Shown here piece by piece: positions 10,114 to 22,208 of a DNA stretch of 64,000 bases. The notes below the pieces were generated by a model. It had not been told where the DNA came from. It did no database searches and worked only from the letters and a program-made list of their open reading frames with translations. This stretch comes from an uncultured Methanobacterium sp. (GTDB taxonomy: Archaea; Methanobacteriota; Methanobacteria; Methanobacteriales; Methanobacteriaceae), in NCBI RefSeq assembly GCF_963666025.1, contig NZ_OY762552.1, forward strand, positions 1,491,001 to 1,555,000, in the 5' to 3' direction. A program made the translations under genes and the position numbers. Each line of letters starts with the position of its first letter. Within the stretch, counting starts at the first letter, position 1.

Positions 10114-10516
10114 TAGAGTATCTATAAGTAGTGATGATAGGCCCATTTTTGATAACTTAAAAAAATATTCAGATACCCCATTTAAAGGTAGGAAGAATAA
10201 GGAAATTTTTATGATGGCTTTAATTTTGGGGTACTATAAAGCTGGAACAAGAACTAAATTAAAAAATCCAAAGGATTATGATCACGTAGAAAATCTTGGT
10301 CCAGATAGAAGAAGCATTATTAAAGCAATTGCCGTGGCTGAAGAAGGTATGGATGTTTTAAATGATGAAGAACAAATATACACAATTGCAAATGAATATG
10401 CAGCAACAGGCATTAAAATTTTGGAAAGTATGGTTAATAACCCTGACTATGATTTCCTGAAGAAAATAGAAAGTATGCTAGTGGAAGAGTATGATAGCAA
10501 AAAAATGGGCGAATGA
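10103..10516 (+). CDS. Small protein in the DndE position
   Basis: The preferred start is the ATG at 10103 (MKADRVSIS), preceded by GAGGTCG and overlapping the ATPase stop, giving 137 residues; an upstream in-frame ATG at 10076 is less likely. The N-terminal half (FKGRKNKEIFMMALILGYYKAG) resembles the ribbon-helix-helix-like or DndE-like DNA-binding segment of small Dnd partners, and the rest is helical and acidic. It follows directly on the DndD-like gene, the place dndE takes in dnd operons. Sequence similarity to classical DndE is too weak to name it; a nicked-DNA-binding or dimerising partner of the ATPase is the inferred role. Confidence 0.65.
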   Translation: MKADRVSISSDDRPIFDNLKKYSDTPFKGRKNKEIFMMALILGYYKAGTRTKLKNPKDYDHVENLGPDRRSIIKAIAVAEEGMDVLNDEEQIYTIANEYAATGIKILESMVNNPDYDFLKKIESMLVEEYDSKKMGE

Positions 10517-11726
10517 AGGAATAAAACAGGTCTTATTAATTGAACCAAATTTTCCTATTCCTAAAAAAAGTATAAATCATAAAGATTTTCTACCTATCGG
10601 TTTGCTAAAATTAGCATCTTATCTGAAGTATAATGGATTCGAAGTAAAATTGTCCAGATTAGATGCTGATTTCCAGAGTAATTTCGAACATTTAGAATTA
10701 AATCCAGATATGATATTGATAACTTCTTTGTTTACATACTGGGCAAAACATGTTAAAGATGCAGTAGAATACTGTAGAAATGCTTTTCCAAATACTAAAA
10801 TTATTGTTGGGGGAATTTACGCTTCTTTTATGCCAGAAGATTGTAAAGAATATACTGGGTGTGACGAAGTCTTTATTGGTGTCTGTGAAGAAGCTGAAAA
10901 ATGCCAACCTGACTATGATCTTGTTGATGTTGATTATCAAATAATTCACTCCTCTAGGGGTTGTATAAGAAAATGCCCATGTTGTGGTGTCTACGAAATT
11001 GAACCAAAATTTACTTACAAAAAGTCCATTAAAAACGAAATAATTAAACGTAAGCTAGTTTTTTATGACAACAACTTATTAGCAAATCCATTTATTGAGA
11101 ACATACTTGAAGAGTTAGTTGAACTTAAAAAAAATAGGACAATATTAAATTGTGAGTCACAAAGTGGTTTTGACGGTAGAATATTAGTAAATAATCCACA
11201 TTTAGGAAAATTACTTAAAAAAGCCCAATTTGTCAATCCGAAAATAGCTTGGGATGGTGAATTTTCTGAAGCGGATGACATTAAAAAACAAATCGAGATT
11301 TTAGTTGATTCTGGTTACAATTACAAGGAAATTTCTGTTTTTATGCTCTTTAATCATGATATAAGCTTTGAAGACATGGAGAAAAAGAGGATACAATGTT
11401 GGAAATGGAATGTCCAAATTTCAGATTGTAGATACCGGCCTCTAGATCAGAACTACGACAATTATAATCCTTATACGAAGAAACCACAATCAAGCGAAGA
11501 TTATTACATTCATCCAGGGTGGAGTGATGAGCTTGTTAGGGCATTTAGAAGCAATATCAGAAAACAAAACATTTGCGTGAGACAAGACATCCGTTATTAT
11601 TCTGCAGATATTGAAAGGAAACGAATTTCAAAAGAAGATGCTACTAAATATAAGAATATGGAGTTTGAAGAGGCTAAAAGTTATGTTAAAGATGCTTGGA
11701 ATCCTAACAAGGCCCATGCACCATAA
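10491..11726 (+). CDS. Radical SAM protein with B12-binding-like N-terminal domain
   Basis: Residues 12-145 look like the Rossmann-type domain that precedes the radical SAM core in B12-binding radical SAM enzymes: LLIEPNF, LPIGLLKLASYLKYNG, PDMILITSLFTYW and KIIVGGIYASFMPE are family-like. The cobalamin-binding DxHxxG motif is not seen, so B12 may not bind. The SRGCIRKCPCC segment gives the cluster motif CX3CX2C at C158, C162 and C165, ligating the [4Fe-4S] cluster that cleaves S-adenosylmethionine. The LVFYDNNLLANPFIE segment fits the core barrel. The gene overlaps the preceding one by 26 bp and ends the operon. A radical SAM enzyme beside a DndD-like ATPase suggests a DNA-modifying chemistry in place of DndC. 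That role is inference. Confidence 0.8.
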   Translation: MIAKKWANEGIKQVLLIEPNFPIPKKSINHKDFLPIGLLKLASYLKYNGFEVKLSRLDADFQSNFEHLELNPDMILITSLFTYWAKHVKDAVEYCRNAFPNTKIIVGGIYASFMPEDCKEYTGCDEVFIGVCEEAEKCQPDYDLVDVDYQIIHSSRGCIRKCPCCGVYEIEPKFTYKKSIKNEIIKRKLVFYDNNLLANPFIENILEELVELKKNRTILNCESQSGFDGRILVNNPHLGKLLKKAQFVNPKIAWDGEFSEADDIKKQIEILVDSGYNYKEISVFMLFNHDISFEDMEKKRIQCWKWNVQISDCRYRPLDQNYDNYNPYTKKPQSSEDYYIHPGWSDELVRAFRSNIRKQNICVRQDIRYYSADIERKRISKEDATKYKNMEFEEAKSYVKDAWNPNKAHAP

Positions 11727-11742
11727 ATCCATGTCTGCAATG

Positions 11743-11769
11743 ATCACCTAGCCTTTTTCACTTGGTGAT
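11743..11769 (+). terminator. Hairpin after the Dnd-like operon
   Basis: ATCACCTAG (11743-11751) pairs with CTTGGTGAT (11761-11769), eight of nine bases, with a T-rich loop, 16 bp after the radical SAM stop. It is a plausible transcription end for the island operon and separates it from the next housekeeping gene. Confidence 0.45.
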
Positions 11770-11871
11770 ACATGAAATATTAAGCAATGACAATACAATA
11801 ACACAATTTATCATGATTGAAGCCTTTGTAACAATTATTGCCCAAATCAACAAATAATGCTGGAGTTTTTT

Positions 11872-12459
11872 ATGTCCAAAACTGAACATCTTCCTTTGAC
11901 CATAACCTTTATTACAGGTAACCAACACAAAGTAAAAGAAGCTCAAGGAATATTCCACCAGTTCGATATTCAGGTGGAACACATAGACCTTGGATACCCT
12001 GAAATACAGGGAGAGCTTATAGATGTGGCTCGCTTTGGCGCAAAAGATGCTGCCATGCGGCTGGGAAGACCAGTTATTGTTGAAGATGCGGGTCTGTTTA
12101 TAAAAGCTCTTAAATGGTTTCCAGGTACCTATTCGTCATATGTGCAGGATACCTTGGGCAATGAAGGCATTTTAAAACTGATGAACAGTGTCGAAGACCG
12201 TTACGCTGAGTTCAGGTCGGTAATTGGATATGCAACACCCAAGACCGAGCCCGAGACTTTTTTAGGTGTAGTCGGTGGACATATAGCACATCAGGAAAAA
12301 GGAAAGCATGGTTTCGCTTACGATCCACTTTTCATACCAGAAGGATACAGCCTGACCTTTGGTGAACTCACACGAGATGAGAAGAATGAATTCTCCCATC
12401 GCCGCAGGTCACTGGAAAGTTTCGCCCGTTGGTATAAAGATCTCATAAACAGTGAATAA
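11872..12459 (+). CDS. XTP/dITP diphosphatase (RdgB/HAM1 family)
   Basis: This enzyme hydrolyses non-canonical purine triphosphates (XTP, dITP, ITP) to monophosphates and keeps them out of DNA and RNA. The family opening [15 protein letters not shown], the substrate-site [20 protein letters not shown], the FPGTYSSYV loop, GFAYDPLF and the C-terminal SHRRRSLE are all present. About 195 residues from the ATG at 11872 match the family length. That ATG is preferred over the in-frame ATG at 11857 because GGAG at 11862-11865 lies six bases before it. The gene stands alone after the island; its GC content returns to that of the housekeeping genes. Confidence 0.93.
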   Translation: MSKTEHLPLTITFITGNQHKVKEAQGIFHQFDIQVEHIDLGYPEIQGELIDVARFGAKDAAMRLGRPVIVEDAGLFIKALKWFPGTYSSYVQDTLGNEGILKLMNSVEDRYAEFRSVIGYATPKTEPETFLGVVGGHIAHQEKGKHGFAYDPLFIPEGYSLTFGELTRDEKNEFSHRRRSLESFARWYKDLINSE

Positions 12460-12575
12460 GCAGCTGAGAGCTTGAATTAAAAATTATTATCTAAAAGCTA
12501 TAAACTGTATTAAATTAAGCTAATTTAGATTAATAGAAATAATTTAGATTAATAGGAATCATAAGAGGTGATTTA

Positions 12576-12977
<402 letters not shown>

Positions 12978-14298
12978 AGCTGAAGAAGCTTGCACGCTCC
13001 TGAAGGAGCACCTTGATCAGGATCATGTGGTGAGAGTTATCTCCCACAATGATGCTGATGGTATATCGGCAGCAGGAGTTATCTGCAACGCCATCTCCCA
13101 GGAAGGCGGGAAATTCCATGTTACCATGGTCCCCCGCCTTAATGAGGAAACCCTGGATCGGCTTTCCAGCGAGAAATACAAACTATTCTTTTTCTGTGAC
13201 ATGGGCAGTGGCTACGTGAAGAGGATTGGCCGGCTCAGGGGCCAGGCTGTAATCGCCGACCACCACCAGACCATGGACAGTGATGGAGATGATGAGGAAA
13301 GCCTGGTACACGTGAACCCCCACCTGTTCGGACTGGACGGGACCCGGGATGTAAGTGCATCTGGAGTGACCTATCTCACTGTGAAACCCCTTGAAAAAGT
13401 TGCGCTATCTGGACTAGCCCTGGTTGGTGCTTTTGGAGATATGCAGTATGCTGATGGGTTTACTGGTGTGAACCAGACCATACTCAAAGAGGCAACTGAA
13501 TCCGGAGTGGTTACAGAACACGAGGATCTGAAAATATCCTCCAAAGATGACCCGCTTTACAAAGCCCTGGCTCACACATTCAAACCAGCAATCCCTGAAA
13601 TCTCCGGAAACCTGGAGAAAAGTCAGGCTTTCCTGGAAAAGATTGGAATATCATACGGTATTAAATTCACAGATCTGGCCAATGAAGAGAAGGATTTCCT
13701 CACCGAGCACCTGACTAAAATGAATCCCAAGGTGTTTGACACCGTGTACAGCATGCCTAAAGAAGACCCTGCACTCCGCAATCTGGAAAACTATGCTGAG
13801 ATCCTGGATGCATGTGGTAAAAACAAGAACTACGCTGTGGGTCTGAGTATCTGTCTCGGTGAACGGGAATCAGCCATAAGCCAGGGAATGGAATTTTTAA
13901 GCAAATACCGGGACTCTCTGATTAGAGGTATAAGCTGGATTTCCCGAGAGGGTGCCCAGGAAATGGATTATGTGCAGTACCTTTACACTGAAGATAAGGA
14001 AAATAAAAAGATCATGGGGACTTTAGCCTCTTTAGGTATTGATCTTAAGATTTTAACCCCTGAAAAACCAGTTATAACCCTGTCCCGCATGCACAATCTG
14101 ATTAAAATTTCAGGCCGCACCACACTGGAAATGACCCAGCGAGGAGTAAACCTGGGTTTTGCACTTGAACAGGCAGCTAAAAGCTTTAACGGTGCTGGCG
14201 GAGGACATAATATCGCTGCAGGCGCAGTGGTACCTTACAAGGAACTGGAAAACTTCAAAAACCTGGTAAATGATATTGTGAGCACACAGGTCACTTAA

Positions 14299-15784
<1,486 letters not shown>

Positions 15785-15872
15785 GTGACCTATTCGAGTA
15801 AGTTGAATCTGTAACTTAAAAATCCAAAAGCTGGAAGATGTTAAATGAAAGTTTAGTGTTTTTTTAAAAAAA

Positions 15873-15882
15873 TCTTTATAAA
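15873..15882 (+). promoter_or_regulatory. TATA-box-like element before the glycosyltransferase gene
   Basis: TCTTTATAAATG, with core TTTATAAAT at about 15874-15882, lies about 45 bp before the start codon. It is a good archaeal TATA match, preceded by an A-run that could include a BRE. Confidence 0.45.
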
Positions 15883-15927
15883 TGTCAAAAATACACTGAC
15901 TAGTAAAATTCTACTTTTTATTAGGTG

Positions 15928-17622
15928 ATGATTATTCCAGATTCAAATCAGAGTTCAATTAGGGTGCCCGGAAAACTAAAAAACCCCCTGTTTATTCTCA
16001 CCATAATCACCACAGCCATTGCTATTATCCTATCTGCAGTGCAGATTACCAGGGGTGTGAATTACTTTGATGTTTTCACCTATCTCAATGTAGCCCTGCA
16101 GTATTCTGGAGCAGGCAGTGGAATGAACATCAACTCAATACCACCACTGATGCCATTTTTAACATCCCTAATCTTCAGGACAGGATTCATTTCCAGCAGC
16201 GTTATAATCGTATTAGATGCTATCATATTCATTTTCGGAGTCATTGGATTATACCTACTTTTAAAACAGCGTTTCAATGAAATACAAAGCTTCAGTGCAT
16301 GTTTAATATATATTTCACTCCCACTGGTATTTTCATGGGCCGCCAGTGGTTCTATAGACGTGCCAGCCATTTCATTCTCAATCTGGACCATGTATTTCAT
16401 GGTCAGGGGTGTTGAAGATGATTCAAAATACTTATACGGGGTTATCCCCATGCTGGTGGTGGCCATACTTACCAGATATACCACTGCTCTTCTAATCATC
16501 CCTCTATTCTTTTATTTCGTTGTAGGCACTGATTTTCTCCGAAATTTTAGAAAACATTTAAAACAGACCATCATTTCTCTGTGTATTCTAACACCATTTT
16601 TAGCATACGCTTACTTCAAAATCAGTTATTTAAGCAGTCTACTTTTTTTGATCATCTGTCCATTATTATTCGGAAAATCCTTCGGTGTGGGAGATGCAGC
16701 CTACAACCCAGATAACCTGTACTACTTAAATCATCTGGTGAATTACATTGGTGTTGGACCAATTAACGGAAGTTATTACCAAATATTAAGTCCCAGTCAA
16801 GGATCAGCATCATTTTTAGCCATAATAATTACCATATTTGTTCTTTGTGGTCTTGGAATCTATATTTACACTATTCTAGAAAAAAAAGTAAAAACAATGG
16901 ATGTTGTTGATAAATGGATGATTATCCAAGTAATATTCCTTGGAATTTTAGTTGTAGCTGGCTTTTTCAGCTTTTTTAGAGCACCTTATTTATTAACGGA
17001 CATCATCGTCCTTTTAATCTGTCTTTTGATCTACAGCTTATTGCGCGATGTGGATGGAAAAAATTTGAAGATGGATTTGCTTTTTCTGTTATGGTTCCTC
17101 ACTTTCTTCATAATGCACAGTGTGACACCGGTAAAGGTGGACAGATATCTCATTACCGTGGCCCCAGCCCTTGCCTACATTATTTTCCTGGGGTTAAGTG
17201 TCCTCATTGAAAGGTATAAACCTAAAATTAAAAAAGAATCTCTAAAATCAGGGGGATTGTATTTAATTATCGGTATGTTATGTTTAACTTCAACGGCAGT
17301 TACCTTTGCAGGTCACACTCCCAATACCTGCCTAATTAAGTACGTTGAACCCACTGCTCAGTGGCTGGAGGATTACGATCCACAGTATCAGGATAAAATT
17401 ATTTTTTCAGATTACAGTCCAGCAGTATCATGGACTATGAAAAAAACGGTGTTTACGGGGGTTTTAAGAGATTACAATAATGCTGATGAGTTCTCTTCCA
17501 TGTTAGTTAATTCAGGTGCAGAATACTACATCGATGTTTTAAGTGATACCAAGCCCACACTCACTGGTTTTCAGGTGATAAACAAAACTGACCTGATTAC
17601 GGTGTACCAAAGAATCCATTAA
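15928..17622 (+). CDS. GT39/ArnT-like membrane glycosyltransferase
   Basis: The protein has about 12 hydrophobic segments followed by a soluble C-terminal part from about residue 470, the layout of dolichyl-phosphate-dependent family 39/83 glycosyltransferases. The periplasmic loop after helix 1 (GVNYFDVFTYLNVALQYSG) holds an acidic residue where the catalytic Asp of the family sits. YISLPLVFSWAASGSIDVP and LTRYTTALLIIPLFFYF are family-like. Such enzymes add sugars from lipid carriers to proteins or lipids on the outer face. The start is either GTG 15925 or ATG 15928, both in frame; AGG lies just upstream. The gene appears to be a single transcription unit. The substrate is unknown. Confidence 0.75.
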   Translation: MIIPDSNQSSIRVPGKLKNPLFILTIITTAIAIILSAVQITRGVNYFDVFTYLNVALQYSGAGSGMNINSIPPLMPFLTSLIFRTGFISSSVIIVLDAIIFIFGVIGLYLLLKQRFNEIQSFSACLIYISLPLVFSWAASGSIDVPAISFSIWTMYFMVRGVEDDSKYLYGVIPMLVVAILTRYTTALLIIPLFFYFVVGTDFLRNFRKHLKQTIISLCILTPFLAYAYFKISYLSSLLFLIICPLLFGKSFGVGDAAYNPDNLYYLNHLVNYIGVGPINGSYYQILSPSQGSASFLAIIITIFVLCGLGIYIYTILEKKVKTMDVVDKWMIIQVIFLGILVVAGFFSFFRAPYLLTDIIVLLICLLIYSLLRDVDGKNLKMDLLFLLWFLTFFIMHSVTPVKVDRYLITVAPALAYIIFLGLSVLIERYKPKIKKESLKSGGLYLIIGMLCLTSTAVTFAGHTPNTCLIKYVEPTAQWLEDYDPQYQDKIIFSDYSPAVSWTMKKTVFTGVLRDYNNADEFSSMLVNSGAEYYIDVLSDTKPTLTGFQVINKTDLITVYQRIH

Positions 17623-17689
17623 GTTTAAAATATTAGGTTTTAATCAATAGACTAACCAATGCAGTATATCGTGCCAATAACTATTTCTA

Positions 17690-18619
17690 TTATTTTTGAT
17701 TGTTCACCTCCACCGAACTAACGTATTCCAATTCACCCCCACAACTGCAACTGGCAAAATCAAACGGAGCTTCATCTTCTAGAAGTGGATACAATTCATT
17801 ACAATCCCCACATAATAACAGACCTGTGTAATATCTTTTATCAGTTAAAGCGGTGATGTCAGTTTTTATGATTTTAAACAGGGTCTGATAAGCTCTTAAA
17901 ACACATTGAAAATCAATTTGTGGACGGTCAGATAGCACTGCACCAGAATGTGCCAGTAGTACCAGGATCTTTTCAAGCTCCAGATTATAGGTGGTCTCAT
18001 TTTCACTGTGATCTTCAAATAGGAATGAAAAGAATAGACTTTGAAACTTTTCAAAGAAAACTAAAGTATTTTCACCCCAGGTAACCTCTTTTATATCCTG
18101 GAAGAATTCATCTCCCAGAAATAGATTACCCCTGAAAAGATTGAATATATCCAATCCACCCAAGATCCGTTGGGAAATATCACTGTTATGCAATGCCCAT
18201 AAATCATCCACTACCAGGTCCCGTCCCAGATAAAACGTGTACAGCTTCTCCAGGAAAATATGCAAGTATAGGAATGAATCGTAATCCACAGTACAAGTAG
18301 TGGAATTAGAATAAACTGAACCAAAACCTGCATCGTAACGGTTATTCGGCATTATTCCATTATTTATGGCCTGAAGAAGAACCAGATTTACAGGAGCAGA
18401 TTTTAGATTATCCTGGAGTTCCAGAGGATTTTTCCACTGGCAGTGCAGATTAAATAGAGATTCCCAAATATTTTCATCCCATAAGTGCATAAATTCATTT
18501 AAAATATCAAAAACCCCATCAACATGATTAAATTCCCTGATAAATTCCTGATACTTGGCTGTCAGGTCATGACCCTGATAATTATCTTCGGCACCCACCA
18601 TAAAATCACAGCTACACAC
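17690..18619 (-). CDS. Unknown protein with C-terminal zinc ribbon
   Basis: The 309-residue acidic protein is not recognised. Most of it is helical and rich in Leu, Phe and Asp. The C-terminal 45 residues form a zinc-ribbon-like module (LLLCGDCNELYPL, then FASCSCGGELEYV). The N-terminus MCSCDF also has two cysteines if the GTG at 18619 is the start. The only in-frame ATG nearby, at 18601, lacks a clear ribbon-binding site as well, so the start is uncertain. It runs convergent with the glycosyltransferase gene and divergent from hef. It may be a nucleic-acid- or protein-binding accessory factor, but nothing fixes a role. Confidence 0.65.
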   Translation of the reverse strand: MCSCDFMVGAEDNYQGHDLTAKYQEFIREFNHVDGVFDILNEFMHLWDENIWESLFNLHCQWKNPLELQDNLKSAPVNLVLLQAINNGIMPNNRYDAGFGSVYSNSTTCTVDYDSFLYLHIFLEKLYTFYLGRDLVVDDLWALHNSDISQRILGGLDIFNLFRGNLFLGDEFFQDIKEVTWGENTLVFFEKFQSLFFSFLFEDHSENETTYNLELEKILVLLAHSGAVLSDRPQIDFQCVLRAYQTLFKIIKTDITALTDKRYYTGLLLCGDCNELYPLLEDEAPFDFASCSCGGELEYVSSVEVNNQK

Positions 18620-18793
18620 GAGTATTATTATTTAGTTATTAATTAGTAATAAATATTGGGGACAAAGAAGTTTTATAAAGGAAAATTTTAATTAATAATT
18701 CGATTTGATTTTTTTGTAATTGTTTTATAGATTGCAAACATAGTATTAGTTCAAGAAATGTCAATCTAACAAACCCAATTCAGGATATGAAAA

Positions 18794-21199
18794 ATGGTTG
18801 AAAATAAACATCAAAATGGCACTCACCCTTCAAGAAAAACTGTCAGGTGGATACAACACCCTCTAATCGAACCCGGGAAGATTGAAGCACGTCTTTACCA
18901 GCAATTACTGGCAGCTAACGTTGTGAAAAAAGGGAATACTATGGTAGTAGCCCCAACAGCCCTGGGTAAAACTGTGGTGGCTGCCCTGGTGGCTGCAGAT
19001 AGGCTTGAAAAGTATCCAGAGAGTAAAATTTTACTTTTAGCTCCCACCAAACCACTGGTGGTGCAGCACGAGGAAAGATTCCTTGAATTTTTAAAAACAA
19101 CCACCACCAGTCTCACCGGTGCAGTTAAACTGGAAGAGCGGATTAAAAGATGGAATGATTCCCAGGTGATCTGTGCCACGCCCCAGACAATAGAATCAGA
19201 CATCATAGCAGAAAGATACTCACTGGAGGATGTTTCACTACTTATTTTTGATGAATGTCACCGGGGAACTGGATCCTATTCCTACGTATTCCTGGCCCAG
19301 CGCTACACTAAACAGGCCAAAAACCAGTTGATACTGGGTTTAACTGCCTCACCAGGTGGTGATGAAGAACGGATCAACCAGGTTTGCCAGAACCTCTTCA
19401 TAAATGAGGTGATGGTTAAAAATGAGGATGACCCTGATGTCAAACCCTACTTCAACCCCATTGATGTGGAATGGGTGAAAGTTGATTTGAAAAAGGAACA
19501 GTTGGATATTAAAAAACATCTGGATGTGGCTCTTAAAAATCGCCTTAAAGGTTTGAAAAAACTGGGAGTTCTCAATTCAACCCAGCAGGTCAGCAAAAAA
19601 GATATTTTAAGAGCCAGAGGCAAAGTCCAGAACAAAATATCCCAAAGTGCCAGCCCACCAAGAGATTGCCTCTTGGCAATATCCATGTTAACCGCTGTTT
19701 TCAGTGTCATGCACTCCCTGGAACTTTTGGAAACACAGGGTGTGAGTAACCTGCACTCTTACTTTGATAGGATGCGTAAGAAAAAAACCAAAGCCGCTAA
19801 GGGATTATTTAAGGATGAAAACTTTAAAACAGCGGTGAACTTAACCCGGCAGGCCTATGATAAGGGAGTTGAACACCCTAAACTGGGAAAACTCATGGAA
19901 ATACTTAAAAGTGCTGCAGAAGACAAAGAACAGGTTATTGTTTTCAGCCAGTACCGGGACACAGTGAATCATATCTATCGTAAGTGCCAGGAAGAAGGTA
20001 TAAACGCGGTTAAATTCTTTGGACAGGCCAACCGGGAAAAAGAAAAGGGCCTCACCCAGAAAGAACAGAAAGATATCATAAAGGCCTTCCGGATGAGAAC
20101 CTACCAGGTACTGATTTCCACCAGTGTGGCTGAGGAAGGTATTGACATTCCCAGTGTAGATCTGGTGGTACTCTACGAACCAGTTCCATCGGAAATAAGA
20201 ATGATCCAGAGGCGTGGTCGAACCGGTAGGACCACCAGTGGCCGTATGATCGTTTTAATAACCAAGAACACCCGGGATGAGTCATTCTATTATTCAAGCA
20301 TAAACCGGGAAAAGAAAATGAAAAAACAGCTGGCCAATGGATACAATCAACCCGAAAGGCCACTGATTGCCAATGATGAAGATGTCCGAGTACTTGACCG
20401 GGAAGAAGAAAAGGATTTACATGACAAAAAAGAGGATTCGCCTGATAAGAGGGTTGTGGTGCATGTGGATCACCGTGAGTCCAAGTCAGGGGTTACCAGG
20501 GGACTGAGTAACCTGGGAGTTAAGGTAGAACCCACCAGCCTCCCGGTTGCGGATTATCAGATAAGTCCACAGGTGGCTGTGGAGCGAAAAAGCACACAGG
20601 ACTTTGTAAGCTCGTTGATGGATAAAAGGTTGTATAAACAGGCCGAGGAACTGGTGGAAAACTTCCAGAAACCATTGATCATACTGGAAGGCCAGGATTT
20701 ATACAGCAGTTCGCTGCATCCCAATGCCATCAGAGGAGCTCTGGCCAGTCTGGCAGTTGACTTTAACATACCAATCATTCCCACCCGTAACCCCGAGGAT
20801 ACTGCTGCTATGATCTACAGACTCGCAGTGAGAGAAGTAGACAAGGGTTCCAAGGATGTTCAGATGCGTACTGAGAGAAAACCCTTAACCCTTCAGGAAC
20901 AGCAGCTTTTTATCATTGAATCACTCCCCAGTGTGGGGCCGGTGACTGCCAGGAAGCTCCTGGAAATGTTTGATAGTGTGGAAGGAGTTATCAGTGCCAC
21001 AGTAGGTGACTTGAAGAAAGTGGATGGGATTGGGGATAAAATTGCTCGAAGTATCCGGAAGATAATTGCATCCAAGTATTCAGATACATTCCGGTATCAA
21101 AAAAATGGTGAGAATAGTTCCATTGAAAAACCAATTGTAAATGGGAAAGACAAACCAACAAAAGAATACGTCTTGGAAAAAAATGCTAAAAAAGATTGA
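18794..21199 (+). CDS. hef: Hef helicase/nuclease (XPF-like)
   Basis: Hef processes stalled forks and branched DNA. The N-terminal half is a superfamily 2 helicase: APTALGKT (motif I, residues 53-60), FDECHRGTG (motif II, near 152), LTASPGG (motif III), VFSQYRDTV (motif IV) and QRRGRTGR (motif VI). The C-terminal half is the XPF/Mus81 nuclease, with VDHRES near residue 557 and VADYQI followed by [11 protein letters not shown], which gives the ERKx3D motif with its metal-binding residues. After that comes a tandem helix-hairpin-helix region ([16 protein letters not shown], then [12 protein letters not shown]). At 801 residues it is full length. The nuclease motif is intact. It precedes trmI and pyrB on the same strand, but gaps over 100 bp suggest separate promoters. 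Confidence 0.95.
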   Translation: MVENKHQNGTHPSRKTVRWIQHPLIEPGKIEARLYQQLLAANVVKKGNTMVVAPTALGKTVVAALVAADRLEKYPESKILLLAPTKPLVVQHEERFLEFLKTTTTSLTGAVKLEERIKRWNDSQVICATPQTIESDIIAERYSLEDVSLLIFDECHRGTGSYSYVFLAQRYTKQAKNQLILGLTASPGGDEERINQVCQNLFINEVMVKNEDDPDVKPYFNPIDVEWVKVDLKKEQLDIKKHLDVALKNRLKGLKKLGVLNSTQQVSKKDILRARGKVQNKISQSASPPRDCLLAISMLTAVFSVMHSLELLETQGVSNLHSYFDRMRKKKTKAAKGLFKDENFKTAVNLTRQAYDKGVEHPKLGKLMEILKSAAEDKEQVIVFSQYRDTVNHIYRKCQEEGINAVKFFGQANREKEKGLTQKEQKDIIKAFRMRTYQVLISTSVAEEGIDIPSVDLVVLYEPVPSEIRMIQRRGRTGRTTSGRMIVLITKNTRDESFYYSSINREKKMKKQLANGYNQPERPLIANDEDVRVLDREEEKDLHDKKEDSPDKRVVVHVDHRESKSGVTRGLSNLGVKVEPTSLPVADYQISPQVAVERKSTQDFVSSLMDKRLYKQAEELVENFQKPLIILEGQDLYSSSLHPNAIRGALASLAVDFNIPIIPTRNPEDTAAMIYRLAVREVDKGSKDVQMRTERKPLTLQEQQLFIIESLPSVGPVTARKLLEMFDSVEGVISATVGDLKKVDGIGDKIARSIRKIIASKYSDTFRYQKNGENSSIEKPIVNGKDKPTKEYVLEKNAKKD

Positions 21200-21344
21200 A
21201 AAAATATTGACCGTTAAATTGAACGGGCAATAATAAAATTATATGAGATAAGTATTCTAATGATAACTGATTAAAAATCAGGAAATTACTAAGAAATTAT
21301 GGAATATCCAATATTATAATTAAGTTAACTGGAGATCACGAGAA

Positions 21345-22073
21345 ATGAAGATTCTGATAAATGAGAAGGGAAAAAAATTTGTGGCGGGTGCCGATGATCT
21401 GCATACCGACCATGGTTACATTAAAAAAGAAGAAATAGCCAGTAGTAAATCCGGAGACATTTTGAAAACCCATCTTGGCAGGGAATTTCGTGTTTTAGAA
21501 GCTAACATCAACGACTACATCGAACTCATGGACCGCAGGTGTTCCATTATTCTATCCAAAGATCTGGGCGTTATGGCTGCCTACTCTGGACTGGGTTGCG
21601 GTCAGCGTGTGGTGGAAGCAGGAACTGGCGCAGGTGCAGCCACTATATTCATGGCAAACATAGTGGGAGAAACCGGCCATGTTTACTCCTACGAATTAAG
21701 GGAAGATTTCTCTCAAATTGCGGATAAGAATGTGAAGGGGTTCGGACTGGAGAATGTGACGTTGAAATGCCAGGACGTAACAGAAGGTATAGATGAAGAA
21801 GATGTGGACCTGGTATTCCTGGATCTGCCAAAGCCCTGGGAAGTAGTGGAAAATGCCCGTGACTGCCTTAAATCAGGAGGATACCTGGCTGCTTACACTC
21901 CTTATATCGACCAGGTGAAACTCTTAACCAGGATCCTAAAAAAACGGGAATTTTCAGATTTAAAGAGTTTAGAATGTCTTGTAAGAGAAATAGAAGTAAA
22001 AGACAAGGGTGTACGTCCAAAAACCAGAATGACCGGTCATACTGGATATTTAACATTTGGAAGGAAAATTTAG
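21345..22073 (+). CDS. trmI: tRNA (adenine-57/58-N1)-methyltransferase
   Basis: This SAM-dependent enzyme methylates N1 of A58, and in archaea often A57, in the T-loop of tRNA. The 242 residues match archaeal TrmI. An N-terminal beta domain ([12 protein letters not shown]) is followed by the Rossmann core with motif [17 protein letters not shown] near 88-103. Next come the adenosine-binding acidic strand YSYELREDF and the catalytic [14 protein letters not shown] near 155, then [13 protein letters not shown]. The ATG at 21345 is preceded by GGAGATCACG. The protein lies between hef and pyrB as in other Methanobacteriales that I recall. Confidence 0.93.
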   Translation: MKILINEKGKKFVAGADDLHTDHGYIKKEEIASSKSGDILKTHLGREFRVLEANINDYIELMDRRCSIILSKDLGVMAAYSGLGCGQRVVEAGTGAGAATIFMANIVGETGHVYSYELREDFSQIADKNVKGFGLENVTLKCQDVTEGIDEEDVDLVFLDLPKPWEVVENARDCLKSGGYLAAYTPYIDQVKLLTRILKKREFSDLKSLECLVREIEVKDKGVRPKTRMTGHTGYLTFGRKI

Positions 22074-22208
22074 TATCTAAATATAGCTTAATTAAAATAC
22101 TAAAACCTAAAAAATGTCATTAATTAAAATATCATTAAAAATATATAAAGTTACGATATAAGAGTTTTAGAGGAATAAGTAGCACATAAACAGTGAATGG
22201 TGAATACC

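Noticed and set aside
10103..10516. Naming the small gene dndE
   Set aside because: Position fits, but the sequence lacks enough similarity to classical DndE to support the name.
5700..11860. Attachment-site direct repeats bounding the Dnd-like island
   Set aside because: No repeat longer than chance was found by eye at both ends, and no tRNA or integrase lies nearby.
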